Part shown: positions 1 to 4,421 of the stretch, piece by piece
Numbering within the stretch: the stretch's first letter is position 1
How the letters are laid out: each line of letters starts with the position of its first letter
From: an uncultured Eubacterium sp.
GTDB lineage: Bacteria; Bacillota_A; Clostridia; Lachnospirales; Lachnospiraceae
DNA length: 5,075 nucleotides
Reading direction: 5' to 3'
Assembly: GCA_947653505.1 (NCBI GenBank)
Contig: CANTHI010000316.1
Location: forward strand, 1 to 5,075
The notes under the pieces: generated by a model
Told to the model about the DNA's origin: nothing
What the model saw: only the letters and a program-made list of their open reading frames with translations
The model's database searches: none
Made by a program: the position numbers and the translations under genes

Positions 1-17
1 AGAAGAGGGAAAAGCAG

Positions 18-785
18 ATGATGACAGTACACGAAGTAAGCAGCCGGACAGGTGTGAGTATCCGCGCACTCCATCACTACGACAAAATCGGACTTCTTCA
101 TCCGGCAGAAGTCTCAGAAGCTGGTTACAGGCTGTACGATGATACGGATTTGGAACGGCTGCAGTGTATTTTATTTTTTAAGGAGCTGCAGTTTTCATTA
201 AAAGAAATCCGCCAGATTCTGGACAGCCCTGATTTTGACCGCGATCAGGCGCTGGAGCAGCAGATTACGCTGCTGGAGATGAAAAAGGAACAGCTGCAGA
301 ATCTGATTGACCTTGCCCGTAAAATAAAGACGATAGGAGTGAATCATATGGATTTTACAGTATTTGATACAGAAAAGATCGATGCATATACAAAGCAGGC
401 CAGAGAATTTTGGGGAAACACAAAAGCCTGGCACGAATTTGAAGAAAAATCAAAAGGGCGTACGAAGGAAGCGGAAAAAAACATTGTGGCCGGACTGATG
501 GCAGTTTTTTCGGAATTAGGTGCAAAAAAGGATACAGATCCTGCGGACGCAGCCGTACAGCAGCTTGTAAAAAAGCTTCAGGATTATATTTGCGGTCATT
601 ATTATACATGTACGAATGCAATACTGGCGTCGCTGGGAACGATGTACGCGGCAGGAGGCAGCATGACACAGAACATCGATGCGGCGGGCGGAGCTGGAAC
701 AGCGGCATTTGCCTGCAGGGCGATTCAGATATACTGCAGCGGAACAGAAGAAAAAAAGAATCCGGAGAGCATAAATGACCAGTAA
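18..785 (+). CDS. MerR-family transcriptional regulator with TipAS effector-binding domain
   Basis: A 255-residue cytoplasmic DNA-binding regulator that should bind its own promoter region and switch genes on when a ligand binds the C-terminal domain. Residues 2-70 form the MerR winged helix-turn-helix (VHEVSSRTGVSIRALHHYDK, then GLLHPAEVSEAGYRLYDDTD and the LFFKELQFSLKEIRQIL helix). Residues 75-105 look like the dimerising coiled coil. Residues 112-241 match the TipAS antibiotic-recognition fold (WHEFEEKSKGRT; KKLQDYICGHYYTCTN; NIDAAGGAGTAAF). The length is almost that of Streptomyces TipAL and of Bacillus Mta-like proteins. AGAGGG at 4-9, 8 nt before the first of two adjacent ATGs, supports the start; the second ATG (21) is also possible. 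The gene's own promoter lies outside the window. TipAS relatives sense thiopeptides or other hydrophobic drugs, but the ligand here is unknown. It overlaps the next gene by 11 nt. Confidence 0.93.
   Translation: MMTVHEVSSRTGVSIRALHHYDKIGLLHPAEVSEAGYRLYDDTDLERLQCILFFKELQFSLKEIRQILDSPDFDRDQALEQQITLLEMKKEQLQNLIDLARKIKTIGVNHMDFTVFDTEKIDAYTKQAREFWGNTKAWHEFEEKSKGRTKEAEKNIVAGLMAVFSELGAKKDTDPADAAVQQLVKKLQDYICGHYYTCTNAILASLGTMYAAGGSMTQNIDAAGGAGTAAFACRAIQIYCSGTEEKKNPESINDQ
335..350 (+). promoter_or_regulatory. Internal ribosome binding site and start codon for a stand-alone TipAS domain
   Basis: AGGAG (335-339) lies 8 nt before the in-frame ATG at 348-350, which is Met111 of the MerR/TipAS protein. 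Starting there would give a 145-residue protein made of the ligand-binding domain only, without the helix-turn-helix or coiled coil. In Streptomyces lividans tipA the same mRNA yields full-length TipAL and the short C-terminal TipAS from an internal start at about the same residue. What is seen is the SD, its spacing, the frame and the position at the domain boundary; that the start is used is inference. Confidence 0.5.
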
Positions 786-1131
786 AGAAGAAGTAGTCGC
801 TTATTGTCTGACATTAGAGCATGTCTACGAGGACTATCCGTTTCATGATCCCAACTGGTGTGTGATCCGCCACGAGAAAAACAGGAAAGTATTTGCATGG
901 ATCTTTCACAAAGGTGGCAATGTCTGGGTGAATGTAAAGTGTGACCCGCAGTGGAGGGATTTCTGGCGGCAGGCATTCGATGCGGTGGTGCCTGCTTACC
1001 ATCTGAATAAAGAGCATTGGAATTCGGTGATTCTCAATGGCAGTGTTCCAAAAGAAGATATCCGGAGGATGATTCTGGAGAGCTATGATCTGACCGCACC
1101 AAAATCTCCCAAAAAGAAAAACAAAAAATGA
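775..1131 (+). CDS. MmcQ/YjbR family protein
   Basis: A 118-residue single-domain protein of the MmcQ/YjbR (DUF419) family, whose members have a CyaY-like alpha/beta fold. They are often labelled DNA-binding, but no precise function is established. The family signature near the C-terminus is clear: PAYHLNKEHWNSVILNGSVP at residues 73-92. The N-terminal part also fits (EEVVAYCLTLEHVYEDYPF, then a VFAWIFHK strand and WVNVKCDP). Length is typical. The tail (110-118) is lysine-rich, which would suit nucleic-acid contact but proves nothing. GGAGAG at 764-769, 5 nt before the ATG, supports the start. It begins 11 nt inside the end of the MerR gene, so the two are co-transcribed and probably translationally coupled. 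YjbR genes are often found beside regulators, and a direct role in the TipAS response is only a guess. Confidence 0.9.
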   Translation: MTSKEEVVAYCLTLEHVYEDYPFHDPNWCVIRHEKNRKVFAWIFHKGGNVWVNVKCDPQWRDFWRQAFDAVVPAYHLNKEHWNSVILNGSVPKEDIRRMILESYDLTAPKSPKKKNKK

Positions 1132-1168
1132 AGCGGTATCTGTCTGGAGCACATTTAAAAAGCTTTGG

Positions 1169-1222
1169 CCTGCCGTCACAGTCCGGATGATTTTGAGGAC
1201 TGTGGCGGCAGGTATTTTTTTT
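1169..1222 (+). terminator. Strong Rho-independent terminator after the MerR-YjbR operon
   Basis: A 16-bp stem pairs CCTGCCGTCACAGTCC (1169-1184) with GGACTGTGGCGGCAGG (1197-1212). There is a single U-G wobble and a 12-nt loop, and a T-rich tract (1213-1222, eight T's at 1215-1222) follows at once. It starts 38 nt after the YjbR stop codon and isolates that operon from the sigma-factor gene. The reverse strand has CCAAAGCTTTTT after the same stem, so weak termination in the other direction is possible. Confidence 0.92.
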
Positions 1223-1311
1223 ATTTGTCAGAGACCAATCAGCCTTCTGCGGCATCTAATTTATGTAATTGATCAGAAATAAAAACATGCTGGCCGGCAG
1301 GAAAGGACAAT

Positions 1312-1785
1312 ATGAAAAAGGAGCAATTAGGAGAGCTGATTATCCGCTCTGAGGATATGCTTTACCATGTGGCGAAAACGCTGCTTTGCAACGATGCAGA
1401 CTGTGCAGATGCGATACAGGAAGCAATCGTAAAAGCATTTGCAAATATACATAAACTCCGGCAGGACTCTTATGCAAAGACGTGGCTGATCCGGATTCTG
1501 ATGAATGAATGCTATCGTGTGATGCGCAGGGAAAAAAGGATCGTATCACTGGAGGAGTATCATTGTGAGGAGACAGTGGAACACACAGATTACAGTGACC
1601 TGTACGAAGCGCTGGGGCATCTCGCGCCGGAGATCAGAATCTGTGTTACGCTCTATTATATGGAAGGATACAGCGTCAGGGAGACTGCACAGATTCTGGA
1701 CATTACACAAAGTGCGGTCAAGAACCGCCTGGCACGTGCGAGGGCGAAGCTGCGCAGTGAACTGGAACCGGCGGCAGGTACATGA
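1312..1785 (+). CDS. ECF-type RNA polymerase sigma factor (sigma-70 family)
   Basis: A 157-residue alternative sigma factor that would direct RNA polymerase core to a small regulon. Region 2 spans about residues 12-73 (DCADAIQEAIVKAFANIHKL, then KTWLIRILMNECYRVMRR, the -10 recognition and melting part). A short linker (74-95) follows. Region 4 spans about 96-150, with the -35-binding helix-turn-helix in GYSVRETAQILDITQSAVKN and RLARARAKLR. There is no region 1 or 3, as expected for the extracytoplasmic-function class, and the length fits compact Firmicutes ECF factors near SigV/SigW. Start: AAAGGA (1302-1307) is 4 nt and AGGA (1299-1302) 9 nt before the ATG. The gene downstream encodes a membrane protein of the anti-sigma type, the usual partner. 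I could not recognise an ECF-type autoregulatory promoter in 1223-1311. The inducing signal is unknown. Confidence 0.93.
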   Translation: MKKEQLGELIIRSEDMLYHVAKTLLCNDADCADAIQEAIVKAFANIHKLRQDSYAKTWLIRILMNECYRVMRREKRIVSLEEYHCEETVEHTDYSDLYEALGHLAPEIRICVTLYYMEGYSVRETAQILDITQSAVKNRLARARAKLRSELEPAAGT

Positions 1786-1795
1786 AATGGCCGGA

Positions 1796-1825
1796 TGGAG
1801 TTCCAGGGAAGCAGGCTGCTATAAT
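1796..1825 (+). promoter_or_regulatory. Candidate extended -10 promoter for the anti-sigma gene
   Basis: A perfect extended -10 element, TGC-TATAAT (1817-1825), sits in the 82-nt gap between sigma and anti-sigma genes. The -35 is weak: TGGAGT (1796-1801), 18 nt upstream, matching three of six consensus bases. Extended -10 promoters tolerate a poor -35. The start point would fall near 1832, about 37 nt before the anti-sigma ATG. It would let the anti-sigma gene be expressed apart from its sigma factor. Confidence 0.45.
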
Positions 1826-1868
1826 TGGAATATATACAGTTCTTTAGAATAGAAGATGGAGGACAGAC

Positions 1869-2459
1869 ATGAGACTTGAGGATATCAGAAACGATTTTCC
1901 AGATACGCCGGAAGAAATCAGAAACAGGATCGAGCAGGAGGTAGAAAAACAGATGCATATGGCAAGACCAGAAAACCGATATACAAAGCACAGGGCAGGA
2001 CGCACGCTGGCAGCATCCGTTGCAGCAGTCATGCTGTTTAGCACAACTGTATTTGCAGGAGTCAGCATTTACCGGATGCAGCGGGAACCGGTTGGAAAAT
2101 ATGGCGTAGATGTAAAGCTTGTAAAAGAAAAGTCTGGTCAGAATGGCGCTTCATCGGTATCGGCAGACAAAGCAGATGCCGGAGCTGCGGGGATAATTCC
2201 GGACGTAACGATGCAGACCGGCTATCTTCCGGATGGAATGGTACAGACGGAAGAGGGAAAATACAGCTATGCGGACCATCTGTCCCAGGGCGGAGTATCG
2301 ATCGTATTTTACCGTATGGATACCGGAGACAGTGCGTTCCATATGCTGCATGACGATGTACGTACCAGTGAGGATATAAAGGTGAATGGGCATGAGGGCG
2401 TATATCTGGAATATCCAAACCTGTCTGATGATGAGACAGCGTTTAATCAGAGGATTTAA
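1869..2459 (+). CDS. Truncated anti-sigma factor, N-terminal fragment (membrane-anchored)
   Basis: A 196-residue product that can be made from a good start: GGAGG (1858-1862) is 6 nt before the ATG. Residues 1-30 (RLEDIRNDFPDTPEEIRNRI, then EQEVEKQ) resemble the short cytosolic sigma-binding segment of clostridial anti-sigma proteins. Basic residues (KHRAGR, 40-45) precede one hydrophobic helix, TLAASVAAVMLFSTTVFAGV (46-65), giving an N-in, C-out topology. The outer part begins a DUF4367-like domain (GYLPDGM at 118-124; GGVSIVFYRMD at 141-151; VNGHEGVYLEYPNLSDDET at 172-190) and stops inside it at RI. The fragment keeps the parts needed to bind sigma and the membrane but loses the rest of its sensor domain. 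Whether it is stable, and whether it holds the sigma factor permanently inactive or not at all, cannot be told from sequence. Confidence 0.72.
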   Translation: MRLEDIRNDFPDTPEEIRNRIEQEVEKQMHMARPENRYTKHRAGRTLAASVAAVMLFSTTVFAGVSIYRMQREPVGKYGVDVKLVKEKSGQNGASSVSADKADAGAAGIIPDVTMQTGYLPDGMVQTEEGKYSYADHLSQGGVSIVFYRMDTGDSAFHMLHDDVRTSEDIKVNGHEGVYLEYPNLSDDETAFNQRI

Positions 2460-2486
2460 ATAGCATATACAGATGTACACTATGTC

Positions 2487-3386
2487 ATGCAGATGTATAT
2501 CGGGGCGGATCTTTCGAAAGAAGAAGCGCTCCGGATCGCAGAGGGCATTCAGCTGATACCGGTCAAAGACCATACGGACCAGAATATAGTCCATGCATGG
2601 GACTGGAGCGACTATCTGGGTTCACTCGAAGAAGATAAAAAAACACAACAGGCAGCAGAAGGCGCGGATGTAAAAGAGACAGCTTCAAAAGAAGTTACTT
2701 CAAAAGGGATGGCTTCAAAAAAAGAGATGCAGCATACACACGTAGTTGGTGAAAGCTTTTCACTTTATTCTCCGGATGAGAATGGAAAGCTCAAACAAAA
2801 CGGACTTCTGGCAAAGGTTTCAGACGTAAAAATCACAGACGATCTCAGCCTGCTGCCGTCACCTGCCGATGAGGAGCTGCAGAAAGAAACAGATGAAAGC
2901 GGCAGGCTGCGTCCGGCAGAAATCCGCTACATCAGGGAAGGGGATACGGATACGCTGAGCGAGGTCGTAAAAACGCGAAAGGTTCCGCAAAAATTTGTCT
3001 ATGCGACGGTGGAATATACGAATACAACGAAGACAGACCTTACAGATGTACTGTTTTTTGGGACCATGCAGCGGATGAGTGAAAAGAACGGAACAATGCA
3101 TATGAAGCAGGAATATGAACAGCCGGGAGCTGCAGATGTATGGACGCGTGCGGTGAATACTGGTTTATCAGCATTTGAGGAAATGCAGTATTATGATGTG
3201 CATGGAGGGGAACGGCACAATAATTATATCCCGGTCCTGAAGGCGGGAGAAACGGTAACGGTACATATGGGCTGGCTGGTGACAGAGGAAGAGTCTGACA
3301 CACTTTATATAAATCTGGATACGGCCGGCGGCGCAGGTGAATTTACAGAATCAGGACTTCTCACAGGATATGTGGATATCAGGTAG
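2487..3386 (+). CDS. Orphaned C-terminal part of the anti-sigma protein
   Basis: A 299-residue open frame in the same frame as the fragment upstream. It begins in mid-domain: MQMYIGADLSKEEALRIAEG is the end of the DUF4367-like fold. After a charged, repeat-bearing linker comes a domain of about 215 residues with alternating beta-like segments (HVVGESFSLYSP; QKFVYATVEYTNTTKTDLTD; NNYIPVLKAGETVTVHMGW; DTLYINLDT). This resembles the DUF4352/DUF5027-like extracellular domains of clostridial lipoproteins, but I assign that only loosely. There is no signal peptide, membrane helix or lipobox, so on its own it would stay in the cytoplasm. No SD precedes ATG 2487; the nearest purine run (AGAGGA, 2450-2454 area) is over 30 nt away. 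Independent translation is therefore unlikely and the ATG is only the first available start. Confidence 0.5.
   Translation: MQMYIGADLSKEEALRIAEGIQLIPVKDHTDQNIVHAWDWSDYLGSLEEDKKTQQAAEGADVKETASKEVTSKGMASKKEMQHTHVVGESFSLYSPDENGKLKQNGLLAKVSDVKITDDLSLLPSPADEELQKETDESGRLRPAEIRYIREGDTDTLSEVVKTRKVPQKFVYATVEYTNTTKTDLTDVLFFGTMQRMSEKNGTMHMKQEYEQPGAADVWTRAVNTGLSAFEEMQYYDVHGGERHNNYIPVLKAGETVTVHMGWLVTEEESDTLYINLDTAGGAGEFTESGLLTGYVDIR
2679..2723 (+). repeat. Three tandem 15-nt units coding a 5-residue repeat
   Basis: The core CTTCAAAA recurs at 2683, ACTTCAAAAG at 2697 and GCTTCAAAAA at 2712, a strict 15-nt period. In the anti-sigma frame this codes TASKE-VTSKG-MASKK, a short flexible Ser/Lys linker between the DUF4367-like part and the C-terminal domain. 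Being in-frame and short, it can gain or lose units by slippage without breaking the frame. Confidence 0.7.
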
Positions 3387-3423
3387 AATCCGGCATTTTG
3401 CAGCAGGAAGACTTATGCGTTTA

Positions 3424-3432
3424 TGGTAAAAT
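3424..3432 (+). promoter_or_regulatory. Upstream extended -10-like element, first copy
   Basis: TGG-TAAAAT (3424-3432) sits inside TATGGTAAAATT, a 12-mer found again 78 nt downstream in the better promoter candidate. No acceptable -35 lies at 16-18 nt spacing (TTGCAG at 3398-3403 is 23 nt away). It may be a second, weak start site for the lrp gene. Confidence 0.25.
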
Positions 3433-3480
3433 TTAATAATCCGGATTGAAAAATGTGGTATTTTTGTATAAAAAAGACAC

Positions 3481-3510
3481 TGGACAAATCCTGTAAATCT
3501 ATGGTAAAAT
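3481..3510 (+). promoter_or_regulatory. Candidate promoter of the Lrp/AsnC gene
   Basis: TGGACA (3481-3486, five of six bases of TTGACA) is followed after 18 nt by TAAAAT (3505-3510, five of six). TGG just upstream of the latter gives an extended -10. The start point would be near 3517, giving a leader of about 87 nt that contains a terminator hairpin. Another weaker set overlaps this region upstream: TTGAAA (3446-3451) and TATAAA (3467-3472), with a short 15-nt spacer. Confidence 0.55.
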
Positions 3511-3548
3511 TAAAAAAATAAAGAATATTATAAAAAAGATTAAAAAAC

Positions 3549-3583
3549 GAAGGCGTTTTGCACAGGGTGCAGAGCGCCTTTTT
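3549..3583 (+). terminator. Intrinsic terminator inside the lrp leader (possible attenuator)
   Basis: AAGGCGTTTTGCAC (3550-3563) pairs with GTGCAGAGCGCCTT (3567-3580): 14 pairs, of which two are U-G wobbles, closing a 3-nt AGG loop. T's run to 3583. The hairpin ends about 20 nt before the lrp ATG and just before its SD GGAGG (3591-3595), leaving no room for a promoter in between. It may stop read-through from the sigma/anti-sigma operon, but transcripts from the promoter at 3481-3510 must cross it too. The leader before it (about 3517-3548) is nearly all A and T, and I see no antiterminator stem. Confidence 0.8.
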
Positions 3584-3603
3584 GTATGTTGGAGGAAAAC
3601 AGT

Positions 3604-4071
3604 ATGAAACGTGCCTTAGATTTTATCGATCATCAGATTATCAGTCTGTTACAGGAAAATGCAAGAATGTCACTGAAGGATATTGCTGCCAGAGTATATC
3701 TATCCTCCCCCGCGGCATCAGCCAGAATGGAAAAGCTGGAACGGGAAGGCTATATTACCGGTTTCCACGCAAGCATTAATCATGAGCTGATGGGATACAA
3801 TATCAAAGCGTTTATTACGCTGGCTGTAAATGCCAGGCTGAAAGAGGAATTTTTAGACCACATGCGCCGGTGCAGAAATGTTATTGAGTGTAACTGCATT
3901 ACCGGAGATTATGCGATGCTGCTGGAGGTAGTATATCCAAATACGGAGGCGCTGGAGCAGTTTGTGGGAAAGCTGCAGAAGTATGGGAAGACACAGACGC
4001 AGATTGTGTTTTCTACAGCGGTAGAACACCGGGAGCCGGTGCCGGAGATGGAAATCGAAAGAGCCGGATGA
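3604..4071 (+). CDS. Lrp/AsnC family transcriptional regulator
   Basis: A 155-residue DNA-binding protein of the feast/famine class; such proteins assemble as dimers to octamers and sense small molecules, mostly amino acids. Residues 5-52 are the AsnC-type helix-turn-helix (DFIDHQIISLLQENARMSLK, then DIAARVYLSSPAASARMEKL and EREGYITG). Residues 64-140 are the RAM ligand-binding domain (YNIKAFITLAV; CNCITGDYAMLLEVVYPNTE; QTQIVFSTAVEHREP), with the Gly-Asp turn (101-102) that lies at the ligand pocket in relatives. Length is normal. ATG 3604 is preferred because GGAGG (3591-3595) lies 8 nt before it. The in-frame ATG at 3586 would add six residues (MLEENS), but it lies before that SD and just behind the terminator T-tract. 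The ligand and targets are not evident; no amino-acid gene adjoins it, so autoregulation is the only safe guess. Confidence 0.93.
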   Translation: MKRALDFIDHQIISLLQENARMSLKDIAARVYLSSPAASARMEKLEREGYITGFHASINHELMGYNIKAFITLAVNARLKEEFLDHMRRCRNVIECNCITGDYAMLLEVVYPNTEALEQFVGKLQKYGKTQTQIVFSTAVEHREPVPEMEIERAG

Positions 4072-4146
4072 GGGGAGCTTTCTGCTGATGGCTGTGACCG
4101 CTCCAGAATGCAGGAAATCCTAACCTGGATAAACCAGAACAGTGCA

Positions 4147-4189
4147 GGCCTTCCGGACGCCGGTTCCCTCATTCAGCGTCTGAGAGGCC
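4147..4189 (+). terminator. Long hairpin downstream of lrp, probable terminator of atypical form
   Basis: GGCCTTCCGGACGC (4147-4160) pairs with GCGTCTGAGAGGCC (4176-4189): 14 positions with one mismatch and two G-U wobbles, and a 15-nt loop. An A/T-rich run (AATATATATCATATTATG) follows instead of a proper T-tract, so it may be a weak terminator, a 3'-end stabiliser or another structured RNA element. It is the only candidate for ending the lrp transcript. Confidence 0.45.
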
Positions 4190-4264
4190 AATATATATCA
4201 TATTATGAAATGTATATGTTACATCCTTTGTTTAAGTACGCTCCTATGGATGGGTTCCCTTCAC

Positions 4265-4276
4265 TCTGCATGCAGA
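4265..4276. repeat. 12-bp perfect palindrome TCTGCATGCAGA
   Basis: TCTGCATGCAGA is its own reverse complement, and TCTGCAG recurs at 4283-4289. It lies about 85 nt upstream of the bioY -35. It could be a protein-binding site, but a palindrome of this size can arise by chance and no known operator is recognised. Confidence 0.3.
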
Positions 4277-4324
4277 ATCAAATCTGCAGGAAAGGATTCG
4301 GATTGCTGAAGACCCTGAAAAAAA

Positions 4325-4356
4325 TTGTTAACATATTCTGACATTACTGTTGACAA
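4325..4356. promoter_or_regulatory. BirA-like biotin operator overlapping the bioY -35
   Basis: TTGTTAAC (4325-4332), a 16-nt spacer, then GTTGACAA (4349-4356). The arms are inverted repeats matching at seven of eight positions. As I recall, the Gram-positive BirA box is TTGTTAAC, about 15 nt, GTTAACAA, so this is close to it. The right arm contains the whole -35 hexamer, so bound BirA with biotinyl-AMP would block RNA polymerase when biotin is plentiful. BirA itself is not in the window. Confidence 0.75.
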
Positions 4357-4377
4357 ATGCCAAAAATCATTTATAAT
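4350..4377 (+). promoter_or_regulatory. Consensus sigma-A promoter of bioY
   Basis: TTGACA (4350-4355) and TATAAT (4372-4377), both perfect, are 16 nt apart. The start point is expected near 4384, giving a leader of about 38 nt. It is the strongest promoter in the window and lies between, and partly within, two BirA-like boxes, so high expression with tight repression is expected. Confidence 0.88.
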
Positions 4378-4389
4378 AAAAACAGTTAA

Positions 4390-4420
4390 TAGTTAAACAC
4401 AAGAAAGAAGAGGTTAACAA
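4390..4420. promoter_or_regulatory. Second BirA-like operator overlapping the bioY ribosome binding site
   Basis: TAGTTAAA (4390-4397), a 15-nt spacer, then a perfect GTTAACAA (4413-4420). The left arm matches six of eight consensus positions. The total of 31 bp is the length I recall for the Bacillus BirA box. It lies just downstream of the predicted start point, and its right arm overlaps the end of the SD (AGAGG, 4409-4413) and stops one base before the ATG. Its centre is about 64 bp (about six helical turns) from that of the first box. Confidence 0.6.
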
Positions 4421-4421
4421 T

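Larger units (their letters stand above)
1869..3386 (+). pseudogene. DUF4367-like membrane anti-sigma factor gene interrupted by an in-frame TAA
   Basis: Read as one frame, this is a 505-codon gene with a single stop (TAA, 2457-2459) at codon 197. The frame stays open on both sides, and the protein reads sensibly across it: NQRI-stop-IAYTDVHYVMQMYIGADL. From memory of DUF4367-like proteins, this stretch usually reads like 'KKVYVAYTDVHYVM', so the stop probably replaces a tyrosine codon (TAT or TAC to TAA, one base). Order in the intact protein: cytoplasmic anti-sigma segment (1-45), membrane helix (46-67), DUF4367-like domain (about 115-235), a linker with three 5-residue repeats (271-285), then a second extracytoplasmic beta-rich domain (about 290-505). 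It would hold the upstream ECF sigma factor at the membrane and respond to an envelope signal. The two pieces are described separately. A base error in the sequence would look the same. Confidence 0.8.
4072..4324. other. Non-coding stretch between lrp and the bioY control region
   Basis: With the bioY control region it makes a 350-nt gap. The only sizeable plus-strand frame (4108-4341, 77 residues) has no SD and no recognisable fold, and runs through the hairpin at 4147-4189 and into the operator, so I do not call it. The stretch holds that hairpin, an A/T-rich patch (4190-4222) and a small palindrome (4265-4276). A weak 5-bp stem GGAGC/GCTCC (4074-4078 with 4100-4104) lies right after the lrp stop without a T-tract. 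Confidence 0.6.

Noticed and set aside
2457..2459. Programmed read-through or recoding at the TAA
   Set aside because: TAA is the hardest stop to read through, it is not the pyrrolysine (TAG) or selenocysteine (TGA) codon, and no stimulatory stem-loop is apparent just after it. A simple nonsense mutation is preferred.
2151..2594. 147-residue minus-strand open frame opposite the anti-sigma gene
   Set aside because: No SD or domain; the plus strand has a recognisable protein in this interval. The same reasoning applies to the other minus-strand frames in the window.
3387..3447. Inverted pair AATCCGG/CCGGATT as a terminator of the anti-sigma operon
   Set aside because: The 7-bp arms enclose a 47-nt loop and are not followed by a T-tract; too weak.
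3449..3465. AAAAAT-GTGGT-ATTTTT hairpin
   Set aside because: The stem is only A-T pairs and would not form a stable terminator.
3501..3521. Six-codon frame ATG-GTA...TAA as a leader peptide for attenuation
   Set aside because: It overlaps the -10 element, has no SD and no run of regulatory codons.
3586..3603. Earlier in-frame ATG for the Lrp/AsnC gene
   Set aside because: It precedes the clear GGAGG SD and lies directly behind the terminator T-tract; ATG 3604 has correct spacing and a normal family N-terminus.
3558..3779. Open frame with TTG start overlapping lrp
   Set aside because: It begins inside the terminator hairpin and is a frame shadow of the lrp coding sequence.
4108..4341. 77-residue plus-strand open frame (MQEILTWINQNS...)
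   Set aside because: It has no SD, no recognisable domain and no start context, and it runs through the hairpin at 4147-4189 and into the first bioY operator; probably chance.
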